Origin: Pirellulales bacterium
Lineage (GTDB): Bacteria; Planctomycetota; Planctomycetia; Pirellulales; JALHPA01
NCBI GenBank assembly: GCA_033762255.1
Contig: JANRLT010000040.1
Span: forward strand, 1-64,000
Length of the DNA stretch: 64,000 nt
Direction: 5' to 3'
Shown: one piece after another, positions 8,477 through 16,920 of the stretch
How the letters are laid out: each line of letters opens with the position of its first letter
How positions within the stretch are numbered: position 1 is the stretch's first letter
Program-made: the position numbers and the translations under genes
Notes under the pieces: model-generated
What the model was told of the DNA's origin: nothing
The model's input: only the letters and a program-made list of their open reading frames with translations
The model's database searches: none

Positions 8477-11392
8477 TCACTCCACTCCCCCCCTGCCAAA
8501 CAAATACTCCACCACATCGGCCAAGTCCTGCGGCGTGAGGAGTGTTTCCAGGTTCTCCGGCATGGGGGATTTGCCCGTGGAAGTCACGCTCTCTAGGTCC
8601 TGCCGCAGCAGCGTGTCGGTCTGGCCATCCGCCCGGCGGAGCGTGATGCTGGTGGCGGTATCGGTGGAGAGTAGCCCCGTCAGCGTTCGGCCATCCTTGG
8701 TTTCGACCACATAGTTAAAGTAGTTGCCGTCGATCGCGGCGTTGGGGTCCAAGATATCCTGGATGAGCGCGGCCCGCGTTTTGGTGCGGGTGTCGGAGAT
8801 GTCCGGCCCCACCGCCACGCCCACTTCGCCCACGCGGTGGCACGACGCGCACCCCACGCGGATAAACGCGGCCCGCCCCCGGCCATAATCGCCCGCCAGT
8901 TCCAGGGCCGCTTGATAGCGGGCGACCACCTCGCGCCGTTCGGGCGTGGCCACGGCGGCAAAGATTTTACTGGCCCGCTCCCGCACGTCGGAACGCTTGT
9001 GCCCAGTCAGTTGGGCACGGCGGAGCGGTTCTATCGTGGAGGGTTCGATTTTGCCCGCTTCCAACGCGGACACAAGTTCTAGGACGCGATGCGGCGTGGC
9101 CAAGAGCGCCTCTTGCGTGGCCCGCCGCGCGGCAGGGGAAAGCGCAGGCCAGGCCGAAACCAGCATCCCGGCGACTTCGTCACTGGCGTGGGCGGAAAGG
9201 GCCTGAATCGCCGCCAGACGCGCTTTTTCCGGTTGGTCGGTGGTGAGTAAGGGGGTTAACACCGACTGGGCGACCGCCCAATCGACTTGGGAAAGTGTGG
9301 CAATGGCCGCCAGCCGCTGGGGCGTTTCCTCCCGACCTTCGCGAGCCAGCCGCAGCGTGTTGGCCATCAGCGCATCCAGCCGTTCGATGTATTTGGCCCC
9401 TTCGGGCTGAATGGCCTCGACCAGCGTTTGCCAGTTTCCCCGTCGCCGGGCGACGCCATCCCCCAGGCCGGCCCGCACGGCCAGTTGATACTCGAGCGCG
9501 TGCGGCCCCTGCATGGCGAACATGGCTTCCAGGACGGTCAGAATGTCGGCCTTATCGCGGCGACTGCCGACCAGACCGGCCAGTTCGCGGACGAGAAGGA
9601 GACGCTCGGGGGAGATTTGTTGGCAAAGTTGCAAGGGGGGTATAGTGCCGTCATCCCTATCACCCCAAGTTAATACATCGGAATACTCCTCAAATAAAAT
9701 TGCAAGCAGCTTTCCAGCGCGTTCGGGAACGGCTGTTTGTACGGCAAGTCTTGTCCAAGGATCGTTTGCATCGCTCAAGGCAATCGCTGCTAGTGCCTCA
9801 AGGACGCTATTGTCATTGAAAGCACCCAACGCAAGAGCAGCCTGAAAACGTACACTGGCATCTTCGTCGTACGCGTATGAACGTAGATCACGTGTGACGG
9901 ATAATTCCTTGGAAATTAAGCTTGCAAAGAATTTGATACTCTGTGCTCGAACTTGCGGATGATAAAACCCCTTATTGCGTGAGATAAGTTTAGGCTCATA
10001 CTGTCCATTCTGCAGTAGCCTGTAATTCTCACGTACCTCTTTCGCGGCCAGCACGTCCGCATCTTGTGTAGCTTGCTCCTCCTTGTGTTCCGTTACTTCA
10101 GGTCTTAACCCATCCCGCGGCCGAACCCGCCAAATTCGCCCCCGGTCCTTACCGGCATGAATGCTCGGATCGTTTTTCTTATCCTCCGGCAGCCATTCGG
10201 GATGTTCGATCACCTGATGGTAAAAATCGACGATGTAGAGCGCGCGGTCGGGACCGGTGGTGATAAACACGGGCCGAAACCACGGATCGCGCGACGCCAG
10301 CCACTCTTGGTTGGGGTAAGCGGGGCGTCCGGTAAAACCCGCCCCCTGGGGCGTGAGGACTTCTTGCCGGACCAGATTTCCCGTTGGGTCGCAGATCAGC
10401 AGGCTCTCGCGATAGATTTTTGGGAGGAGCGTCCCGCAATACGCATGAATACCGCACGCGGCGGAGAACGTCCCCGCGTGCTCGGGCATGGTTGCGCCGT
10501 TACGGGTCAGGGGATAGATTTTGGCCGCGCCGCCGGGGCCTTGGTCATCCTCCGGTTGCAGCGGCGGAACCATATGCGGGTTGCGGCGGATGTATTTTTC
10601 GGGGAGGGGGTTGTAAATCCAGTGGTTGCGGTTGGTGCAGGTAAATCGCCGCCCAAACTGGTCAAACGTGGCCCCAAACTGGCCCATGCCGCTGACCGCC
10701 TCCCCCTGCATCGTAATGGGATCAAAGCAGAAATCGCGGTTGCTGATATTGATGACGGGGGCGTTTTTGGCGGCGTCCCCCTCTAGGCCATGCACTTGGC
10801 GAATTTTGCCGCCGCTTTGGCCATTCGCCACATAAACTTTGCCATCCAGGCCCAGCAGCGGCGAACTGACGCGCAGTTGGGGATTCCCCTCATTGAACCC
10901 CTCAAAGAGGATTTCCCGTTTATCAGCCTCGCCGTCGCTATTGGTATCGTCCAGATACAGTATGTGCGGCGCGCAGGTGACAATAAACCCACCATCATAA
11001 TGCAAAATTCCATTTGCAAAGAGCAGCTTGTCGGCAAATGGCTGTGGCCGGGCACGATAACGGCCATCCTTGTCCGGCTCCAACACGCGAATTCGCCCCT
11101 CCGGCGGCTGCCGCGGGGCGGGGCCATTGGGATAATCCAGCATCTCGACGACGTACATCCGCCGCTGATCATCAAAGGCAATCGCCACGGGACTTTGCAC
11201 GTCCGGCTCGCTGGCGACCAGCTCGATAACTAAATTTGGATCGGCCAACACAAACTGGGCGTGCGATTGTTCCGGCGTTAGTGGCCCTGCGGCCCAGAGC
11301 GGCGAACACGTTGTCAAAAATAGGCCCAGGCAGATGCAGAATTGCTTCCAGTTCAATCTGGTCGCGGTATTTCGATTATTGGCTAGCATCAT
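8477..11392 (-). CDS. PVC-type haem-binding (CxxCH) beta-propeller dehydrogenase-like protein
   Basis: This 971-residue exported protein opens with a signal peptide (FCICLGLFLTTCSPLWA). Residues ~40-430 form a propeller region typical of 'membrane-bound dehydrogenase' proteins (PVAIAFDDQRRMYVVEM, TTGPDRALYIVDFYHQVIEH). The middle (~470-820) looks like HEAT-type helical repeats. Near residue 848 is GCASCH, a c-type haem motif, followed by the conserved tail with ILDPNAAI and GLLSTDT. Family members are thought to be periplasmic oxidoreductases, probably acting on sugars or alcohols; the substrate is unknown. It follows the thioredoxin/PDZ gene by 65 bases on the same strand. DNA at ~9640-10140 is visibly more AT-rich than the rest of the gene. 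Confidence 0.9.
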   Translation of the reverse strand: MMLANNRNTATRLNWKQFCICLGLFLTTCSPLWAAGPLTPEQSHAQFVLADPNLVIELVASEPDVQSPVAIAFDDQRRMYVVEMLDYPNGPAPRQPPEGRIRVLEPDKDGRYRARPQPFADKLLFANGILHYDGGFIVTCAPHILYLDDTNSDGEADKREILFEGFNEGNPQLRVSSPLLGLDGKVYVANGQSGGKIRQVHGLEGDAAKNAPVINISNRDFCFDPITMQGEAVSGMGQFGATFDQFGRRFTCTNRNHWIYNPLPEKYIRRNPHMVPPLQPEDDQGPGGAAKIYPLTRNGATMPEHAGTFSAACGIHAYCGTLLPKIYRESLLICDPTGNLVRQEVLTPQGAGFTGRPAYPNQEWLASRDPWFRPVFITTGPDRALYIVDFYHQVIEHPEWLPEDKKNDPSIHAGKDRGRIWRVRPRDGLRPEVTEHKEEQATQDADVLAAKEVRENYRLLQNGQYEPKLISRNKGFYHPQVRAQSIKFFASLISKELSVTRDLRSYAYDEDASVRFQAALALGAFNDNSVLEALAAIALSDANDPWTRLAVQTAVPERAGKLLAILFEEYSDVLTWGDRDDGTIPPLQLCQQISPERLLLVRELAGLVGSRRDKADILTVLEAMFAMQGPHALEYQLAVRAGLGDGVARRRGNWQTLVEAIQPEGAKYIERLDALMANTLRLAREGREETPQRLAAIATLSQVDWAVAQSVLTPLLTTDQPEKARLAAIQALSAHASDEVAGMLVSAWPALSPAARRATQEALLATPHRVLELVSALEAGKIEPSTIEPLRRAQLTGHKRSDVRERASKIFAAVATPERREVVARYQAALELAGDYGRGRAAFIRVGCASCHRVGEVGVAVGPDISDTRTKTRAALIQDILDPNAAIDGNYFNYVVETKDGRTLTGLLSTDTATSITLRRADGQTDTLLRQDLESVTSTGKSPMPENLETLLTPQDLADVVEYLFGRGGVE

Positions 11393-11457
11393 GTCACCAT
11401 CGACAAAGAAATATTTTTCAGTGATTGGATAGCCGTTTACGACACAGCAACCGTGGG

Positions 11458-12807
11458 CTAGCGCCGGTCGGCTGATTTCGTCACAGGTAATTCCAGCTTG
11501 ATTTCCCGCCCCTCACGCAGAATCGTGACCGGCACGTTCGTCCCGGGACGCAGGTCGCCCAGGGCATGGACCAGCAAGTCAGTCTCGCGCGGCAGATCGG
11601 TGCGACCGGCAAAGGAAATGATCATGTCCCCCTTTTTAAATCCAGCTTGCTTGGCCACATCGTGCGGCTCGTATTCCCCGACATGCTTGACCAGCAGGGC
11701 CATCCGTTCATCTGGTAAATCCGCTGGTCGGTCGGTCGCCGCTTCCAGCAACATCCCCCCCGTGGCGACCCTGCGCAGTTCCCACGTGCTGACCCGCCAC
11801 GAGCGGTCGTCCCCCCTGCGCCAGCCCGGAGGCAGCAACATTTCCTGGGTAATTGTATCTTGCCCACGTTTGTATTCGATGACCAGGGTTCCACCTTTTG
11901 CGGGTATTTGCTGCAGCACCCATTGCACATCGGCGATCGAGAGGATGGGTTGTCCGTTCACGCTATTGATACGATCTCCCGCTTGAAAATGTCCCTCGCC
12001 GAGCGGTTTGTCTTTTAGCACCTGTTTGACTGTAGCGCGTTCTTGGGGATCCAAGACCAATCCCAGCGACGTGGGGTGGGGATATGGAAAGAGCACTTCA
12101 TCCGGAATAGGTTTCCCTTGCCGCAAATATCTCGCTTGCAGTGCATCGCCAATTTGATGACAGTGGATACAGGTCTGCACGACATTGCCTGCGTAGTCTG
12201 GTCGGCTGGTGTATTTCTCTAACCCGGGGATTTTCTCGGGCGTGGCAAAGTCCGGGGCTGAACCCCGTTTGCCAGCCAGTGCTTTACGATTGGCGGGATA
12301 ATCCTGGTGCAGTTCCAGGGCACCGCTTAGGGCTTTGGCCAAACCTGCTATCGAGACATCGCCAATCCACTCGGTCCGGTGCGAGCGCGTGCCAAAGCGG
12401 CCATAGATCGTCCCGTCGGCATTGAGTAAAAAAACGGCAAACGATTGATCATAATCGTACTGAAAGAGACTTAAATCCAAGCCATTGGTAAAGACCACGC
12501 GGGCGCGCACAAATTGCTCAAGCAGTGGTCGCAACTGGGGATCGGTATCGACCAAGTGATCATCCAGTTTGACGCATTCCTCGCAGGGAATGCAGCGCAG
12601 GACGACAACTAACGGCTTATTCTCGGCTTTGGCTTGGGCAAAGGCCCGGGGGAGATCGTTATAAATCCAAAAGCCGTCCGCTTCGACATTTTCCTTGTCC
12701 GCCAAAACCTTTTGCTGTCGGGTCTGGGCGACGGCGGGTAAGGCAAAAAGCAACAGCAAACCCCAGCACAAGATCGTACCTAGCGCGCGGGACATGGGAC
12801 GGTGCAT
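11458..12807 (-). CDS. thioredoxin-fold / CxxCH / double-PDZ secreted protein
   Basis: This 449-residue protein has a signal peptide (GTILCWGLLLLFALPAVAQ). Residues ~60-160 resemble a thioredoxin-like fold with a CIPCEEC cluster in place of CxxC. A CIHCHQ motif near residue 213 fits a c-type haem or similar Cys/His site. Two PDZ-like domains follow: ~265-315 (GDRINSVNGQPI) and ~370-440 (KKGDMIISFAGR). PDZ domains bind exposed C-termini or substrates, so a periplasmic redox/quality-control role is plausible but not shown. No HtrA protease triad is present. It is 65 bases upstream of the PVC-type haem protein, and the two are probably co-transcribed. A start four codons later (second Met) is possible. 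Confidence 0.78.
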   Translation of the reverse strand: MHRPMSRALGTILCWGLLLLFALPAVAQTRQQKVLADKENVEADGFWIYNDLPRAFAQAKAENKPLVVVLRCIPCEECVKLDDHLVDTDPQLRPLLEQFVRARVVFTNGLDLSLFQYDYDQSFAVFLLNADGTIYGRFGTRSHRTEWIGDVSIAGLAKALSGALELHQDYPANRKALAGKRGSAPDFATPEKIPGLEKYTSRPDYAGNVVQTCIHCHQIGDALQARYLRQGKPIPDEVLFPYPHPTSLGLVLDPQERATVKQVLKDKPLGEGHFQAGDRINSVNGQPILSIADVQWVLQQIPAKGGTLVIEYKRGQDTITQEMLLPPGWRRGDDRSWRVSTWELRRVATGGMLLEAATDRPADLPDERMALLVKHVGEYEPHDVAKQAGFKKGDMIISFAGRTDLPRETDLLVHALGDLRPGTNVPVTILREGREIKLELPVTKSADRR

Positions 12808-12863
12808 GATTTTTGTCCTCTAAAACCAAGTTATCAACCTTTGATGAGAGTTTTTCATTCCAG

Positions 12864-13058
12864 TTAAACAGCGGCAAATTCCAAGGCTTGGCGAATATCC
12901 TCGGCTTCCAGTTCGGGGTATTCCGCATGCAATTCCGCACGATCGACATACAGGGCTAACACTTCTAGCACCCTCCGGACCGTAAGTCGCATGCCATGGA
13001 TGCAGGGTTGGCCATTCATAACAGCCGGATCCGACGTAATTCGATCAAATTGATTCAT
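12864..13058 (-). CDS. DUF433 family protein (antitoxin-like)
   Basis: The 64-residue protein begins MNQFDRITSDPAVMNGQPCI and continues with HGMRLTVRRVLE and a short helical tail. This matches the DUF433 family of small winged-helix proteins, often annotated as VapB-type antitoxins. I start it at the Met that aligns with the family; a Met six codons upstream is also in frame. No toxin partner (a PIN or DUF5615-like gene) is next to it: the next gene on this strand, 56 bases on, is the thioredoxin/PDZ gene. It may be an orphan antitoxin or an ordinary regulator. Confidence 0.75.
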   Translation of the reverse strand: MNQFDRITSDPAVMNGQPCIHGMRLTVRRVLEVLALYVDRAELHAEYPELEAEDIRQALEFAAV

Positions 13059-13129
13059 GCTTCGTGCGCAACTCAATGTCTAGCGCGGATGCGGCTAGGG
13101 GTTAAATGTTTAGTAAAAAACAATTGAAT

Positions 13130-13225
13130 CGGGCCTTTGGCCCTACCAATATCAGTTATAAACTGTTACCTAGGGCGACGCTGCGCTTGCCCTAGGCTGG
13201 GATAGGTTGGGCCTTTGGCCCACAA
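13130..13225 (+). repeat. dispersed hairpin repeat R1, copy A
   Basis: The layout is a GGGCCTTTGGCCC palindrome, ~25 unconserved bases, then a conserved ~58-base core at 13168-13225. The core has an 8-bp inverted repeat (CCTAGGGC with GCCCTAGG) around GACGCTGCGCTT, then CTGGGATAGGTT and a second GGGCCTTTGGCCC palindrome. Copies B (13463-13554) and C (19903-19995) share the core almost base for base. Confidence 0.9.
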
Positions 13226-13462
13226 GGAAAAATTTGCAACTCATGTAATAATGCCTGACCTCATTATCAAAAATTCATTTGCACCGCCACCGAACTTCCA
13301 CTATAACGCGTCCCAAGGGACGCCTGCCACTATTTTTTTGGCCGTTGCCATTTTTTGCCAAGCGTGCGTTCATAGCCAGGCGTACCTGTTTTAGCTCGCG
13401 ATCCTGTTCATGTTTCAGGCTGATAATTAACAACGATTTTTTTGTGGACTGTTAGGATGAAG

Positions 13463-13554
13463 CGGGCCTTTGGCCCTGCCACTTTTACTTCACTTTACCT
13501 AGGGCGACGCTGCGCTTGCCCTAGGCTGGGATAGGTTGGGCCTTCGGCCCACAA
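13463..13554 (+). repeat. dispersed hairpin repeat R1, copy B
   Basis: The order of parts is the same as in copy A. The core at 13497-13554 is identical except that the last palindrome has a TTC loop (GGGCCTTCGGCCC). The ~20 bases between the first palindrome and the core are unrelated to those in the other copies. It lies just upstream of the YncE/phosphoesterase gene. Confidence 0.9.
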
Positions 13555-13590
13555 GCTACGCCCAGTATCACACTTCTTTCGATTTAAACC

Positions 13591-16170
13591 ATGCTGCGTT
13601 ACTTGATTCTTTGCGCCACCCTGGGACAGAGTTTGCTCTGTTTACACGCCCAAGATTCCCTACCGGTTGGACCGACCGGCGGCGGGCATCTGGTTCCCAC
13701 GGGTCAACTCATTCGTCCCGCGGGGAAAACCGTGGCTTATCCCGGGCGGCCGGTCGATTTGGCCCTGGCGCCGGACGGTAGCTTTCTGGTTGCCAAGGAC
13801 CATCGGGGCCTGGTGTTTGTCGATCCGGCCCCCTGGGAAATCCAGCGCGAATTGCCTTTTCCCGGCGGTGGCGGGGCCTCCCTGCATGGTTTGGCCATCA
13901 GCCCCGATAATAAAACCGTCTACGCGACCAACTCTGGCAATAAAGTGCAGATCGCCCGCCAGGATGACGCTGGCAAATGGGCCTATGACCCCGGGATTAC
14001 CCTTCCCGCGGCCAAGGTCGGCGGCCCCCCCTATCCCACGGGAATAACTCTCTTTGCCGATGGCGCCCGCGCGCTGGTCTGTCTCTCGCGCAGCAATAGT
14101 GTCGGCGTCCTGGATCTGACCGCGGGGAAATTGATCTCCGAAATTCCCGTGGGTGTTGCCCCGTACGCGGTGGTGATCACTCCCGACCAAAAAACAGCTT
14201 ATGTCAGCAATTGGGGGGGACGAATGGCCAAGGCGGGGGACCTGACCGCGCTCTCCGCGGGGACGCCCACGGTGATTGATGAGCGGGGCATTGCCAAGAC
14301 GGGGACCGTGGGGAAGCTGGACTTGGGCAAGAATGAAATGGTGGCGGAATACGCCGTCGGGCTGCATCCCGCGGGATTGGCACTTTCCGCCGATGGGGGG
14401 ACGCTTTATGTGGCGAATGCCAATTCCGACACGGTCTCAATGATTCCGACAGCCGCGCCGGAAAAAATTCAAACGGTGATCGTCCGTCCCGATCCAAATT
14501 TACCATTTGGCAGCTTGACCAATGCGCTCTGTTTATCGCCGGATGGCAAGACCTTGTTTGCGGCCAACGGCGGCAATAACGCGGTGGCGGTGCTGGATTT
14601 GACAAAAGACCAAGAGCCTAAAATTACCGGCTTTATCCCCACGGGTTGGTTTCCGGGAGGAGTGATCACTAACGGGCGGGAACTTTTTATTGCCAATGTC
14701 AAAGGAGAAGGGAGCCGCACCGCGCAACCCAACCGAACAGGTTTCAACTCGCACCAGCACCGGGGTTCGCTCACCCAGGTCACGATCCCCACGGCGGAAG
14801 AATTGGCCGCTTATACTAAGCAAGTTTTAGCCGACAGCCGCGTGCCGCAGGTTTTGGCCCAGGCGGAAAAGGCCCAGGCCGATGTCCCGCCGGTCCCCCT
14901 TCCCGCCCGTGCGGGGGAACCAAGCCACTTTGAGCATGTGGTTTATATCATCAAGGAAAATCGGACTTACGATCAGGTCTTTGGCAAGCTGAAACAAGGC
15001 AACGGCATGCCCGAGCTTTGCATTTATGGCCCGGATGTCACGCCCAATCATCATGCGTTGGCCGAGGAGTTTGTGCTGCTTGACAATTTTTACTGCAATG
15101 GCGTCCTCTCGGCGGATGGGCACAGTTGGGCGACAGAGGGGATCGTCACGGATCACCTGGAAAAGGCGTTTGGAGGGTTCAATCGCAGTTACACGTTTGG
15201 GGATGACCCGCTGACGTATTCCAGCGCGGGTTTTTTGTGGGATAACGCGCTCTTGCATGGCAAGACGTTTCGCAATTATGGCGAACTGGTTTATACCGAG
15301 GCGCAACCGGGGGGCTTTAAGCAAATTTGGGAGGATTTTGACAGCGGGGCCAACACGCTGAAGATCACTAATAAATGCGGGATCGAAAATCTAGTGAAAT
15401 ACACCGCGCCGGATTATCCCGGTTGGAACATGAACATTCCCGATGTGCTGCGGGCAGAGCGGTTTTTGACCGAGTTTCGCGCGGCGGAAAAATCGGGCGA
15501 GTGGCACAACCTGGTAATCATGCACTTGCCACAGGACCATGCGTCGGGATTAACGCCCGGCATGCCGACCCCGCAAGCGCATGTGGCGGATAACGACTTG
15601 GCCTTGGGCCGCATTGTGGAAGCGATCAGCAATAGCAAGTTCTGGCCCAAGACTTGCATTTTTGTCATCGAGGATGATCCCCAAGATGGTTGGGACCATG
15701 TGGATGGGCATCGTTCGATATGCCTGGTGATAAGCCCTTATACCAAGCGGAAGGCGGTGGTCAGCAACTTTTATAATCAATCTTCGGTCGTGCATACGAT
15801 TGAGCGGATCTTGGGCCTGCCGCACCTGAATCAACTGGATGGCCTGGCGCCGCTGATGCGGGAATGCTTTACCGAACAGGCGGATGTGACGCCGTTCACT
15901 GCCCGCCCGGCACAGATCAAGTTGAATCAGCTAACGCTGCAAAAGAATCAATTGCCCGCGAAGCTGCGGGAACTGGCCGAGCTGAGCGAGCGGCAAGATT
16001 TGACGTTGCCGGACCGCATTGACGATGACGCCATGAACCGGATTTTATGGCACGCGGTCAAAGGGGAAGATATCCCCTATCCGGCCGCTTGGGCTGGCGC
16101 GCATGGGCGGGGCCTGGCGGGGCTAAAGCTGCAATTATCACCGACCGCCGGGGAAGAGGATGATGATTAA
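13591..16170 (+). CDS. YncE-like beta-propeller fused to phosphoesterase (alkaline phosphatase superfamily)
   Basis: This 859-residue exported protein has a signal peptide (MLRYLILCATLGQSLLCLHA). Residues ~50-400 form YncE-type propeller blades with repeated 'TAYVSNWGG' and 'LYVANANSDTV' motifs. From ~450 a phosphoesterase domain of the PF04185 type begins (HVVYIIKENRTYDQVFG, DNFYCNGVLSADGHSWA), and metal-binding Asp/His residues recur near DDPQDGWDHVDGHRS. Related fusions are common in planctomycetes and Acidobacteria. The likely role is periplasmic phosphate-ester or phospholipid hydrolysis, with the substrate unknown. The start at 13591 gives the clean signal peptide. Confidence 0.9.
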   Translation: MLRYLILCATLGQSLLCLHAQDSLPVGPTGGGHLVPTGQLIRPAGKTVAYPGRPVDLALAPDGSFLVAKDHRGLVFVDPAPWEIQRELPFPGGGGASLHGLAISPDNKTVYATNSGNKVQIARQDDAGKWAYDPGITLPAAKVGGPPYPTGITLFADGARALVCLSRSNSVGVLDLTAGKLISEIPVGVAPYAVVITPDQKTAYVSNWGGRMAKAGDLTALSAGTPTVIDERGIAKTGTVGKLDLGKNEMVAEYAVGLHPAGLALSADGGTLYVANANSDTVSMIPTAAPEKIQTVIVRPDPNLPFGSLTNALCLSPDGKTLFAANGGNNAVAVLDLTKDQEPKITGFIPTGWFPGGVITNGRELFIANVKGEGSRTAQPNRTGFNSHQHRGSLTQVTIPTAEELAAYTKQVLADSRVPQVLAQAEKAQADVPPVPLPARAGEPSHFEHVVYIIKENRTYDQVFGKLKQGNGMPELCIYGPDVTPNHHALAEEFVLLDNFYCNGVLSADGHSWATEGIVTDHLEKAFGGFNRSYTFGDDPLTYSSAGFLWDNALLHGKTFRNYGELVYTEAQPGGFKQIWEDFDSGANTLKITNKCGIENLVKYTAPDYPGWNMNIPDVLRAERFLTEFRAAEKSGEWHNLVIMHLPQDHASGLTPGMPTPQAHVADNDLALGRIVEAISNSKFWPKTCIFVIEDDPQDGWDHVDGHRSICLVISPYTKRKAVVSNFYNQSSVVHTIERILGLPHLNQLDGLAPLMRECFTEQADVTPFTARPAQIKLNQLTLQKNQLPAKLRELAELSERQDLTLPDRIDDDAMNRILWHAVKGEDIPYPAAWAGAHGRGLAGLKLQLSPTAGEEDDD

Positions 16171-16185
16171 GGGGAAAGGGGTGTA

Positions 16186-16434
16186 TTAGTGTTGTTTTAG
16201 CGGGACATTGCGGGTCGCTCCATGACTCAGACGATGGGCCGCTTCGGCGTGGACTTGATCCTCGGACCAGTCGGGATGTTCATGCCGGATAGCGGCCCGC
16301 ACCAGATTCCGCGCGGATCTCCACATGCCAAAACCCAGGGCCAGCCGTTCGGCGGGAGTTTTTTCCTTTAGGATTTGCACTTGCAGCGGGTGCAATTGTT
16401 GGATGACGGGTTTTCTGCCGGGAATGGGAGGCAT
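16186..16434 (-). CDS. small conserved hypothetical protein
   Basis: The 82-residue protein begins MPPIPGRKPVIQQLHPLQVQ and contains ERLALGFGMWRSARNLVRAA and a Trp-Ser-Glu-rich helix ending in RRLSHG. I recall similar short helical proteins in planctomycetes and cyanobacteria, of unknown role, often near toxin-antitoxin or nucleotidyltransferase genes. The frame is open upstream to 16611, but that part overlaps palindromic repeat DNA (16473-16557), so I start at 16434. It is convergent with the phosphoesterase gene, whose stop is 15 bases away. Confidence 0.6.
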   Translation of the reverse strand: MPPIPGRKPVIQQLHPLQVQILKEKTPAERLALGFGMWRSARNLVRAAIRHEHPDWSEDQVHAEAAHRLSHGATRNVPLKQH

Positions 16435-16472
16435 GGTGGATTTTGTAATGAGTTGTAATAACGTGGTCGTGG

Positions 16473-16557
16473 CACGGACTTTAGTCCGTAGGTACATGAG
16501 CGATTTTTGAGTTACGGGCTGAAGCTGGCTTGCATGTAGCACGGACTTTAGTCCGTA
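16473..16557. repeat. palindromic repeat R2, two copies
   Basis: CACGGACTTTAGTCCGTA occurs at 16473-16490 and again at 16540-16557. The related GGACTTAAGTCC palindrome occurs twice more at 19804-19855. Each copy can fold into a tight 6-8 bp hairpin. Confidence 0.85.
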
Positions 16558-16660
16558 GCATAATATATCCATTCCAGTGAATTGTAGCGGGATTTTTACC
16601 CGGGTTTGCAAATAGCTTACAAAACTCCGTTGGAGTTTAGATTCACTGATTTCTATATAT

Positions 16661-16781
16661 CCCAGGGTAGTCGCTGCGCTCCAACCACTGGGCTACGTTC
16701 CAGAACCACTTCGCGGTAAGCCTTTACCGCAACGCGGTTGCGTGACTCAGCCCAGGGTTGCCGCGCAGCGGTTACCCTGGG
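16661..16781. repeat. nested inverted repeat R3
   Basis: The block opens with CCCAGGGTAGTCGCTGCGC and closes with GCGGTTACCCTGGG, so its outer arms pair. Inside lie CCACTGGGCTACG and CAGCCCAGGGTTGC words and an ACCGCAACGCGGTTGCGT palindrome. It is non-coding and resembles the other GC-rich hairpin repeats of the window. Confidence 0.65.
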
Positions 16782-16920
16782 AATAATACAATCCAAAAAA
16801 TTCAACCGCAAAGCGGTTGCGTAATGCGGTTATTACCCATCAATTCTTCGTGCCTTTGCGAAACGCTAGCTGCGCTATATTTTGCTAGAAAGGGTATATC
16901 CAGCTGAAACCCGAACTACA

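Larger units (their letters stand above)
13059..13590. other. repeat-rich intergenic region
   Basis: This 530-base spacer has no supported gene. It carries two copies of a conserved hairpin-rich repeat (13130-13225 and 13463-13554) and a small hairpin around 13308-13325 (GCGTCCCAAGGGACGC). The sequence between the two repeats is AT-rich and unremarkable. The second repeat ends only 36 bases before the start codon of the following gene. Confidence 0.7.
16435..16920. other. repeat-rich intergenic region
   Basis: About 490 bases without a supported gene, filled with short inverted repeats. These are two CACGGACTTTAGTCCGTA palindromes (16473-16490 and 16540-16557), AAACTCCGTTGGAGTTT near 16622, and a larger nested repeat at 16661-16781. 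Copies of CCGCAACGCGGTTGCG-type words also occur up to ~16830. Confidence 0.7.

Noticed and set aside
10157-11233. Plus-strand frames opposite the PVC haem gene
   Set aside because: Antisense shadows with no family resemblance; the minus strand carries a complete, recognisable protein.
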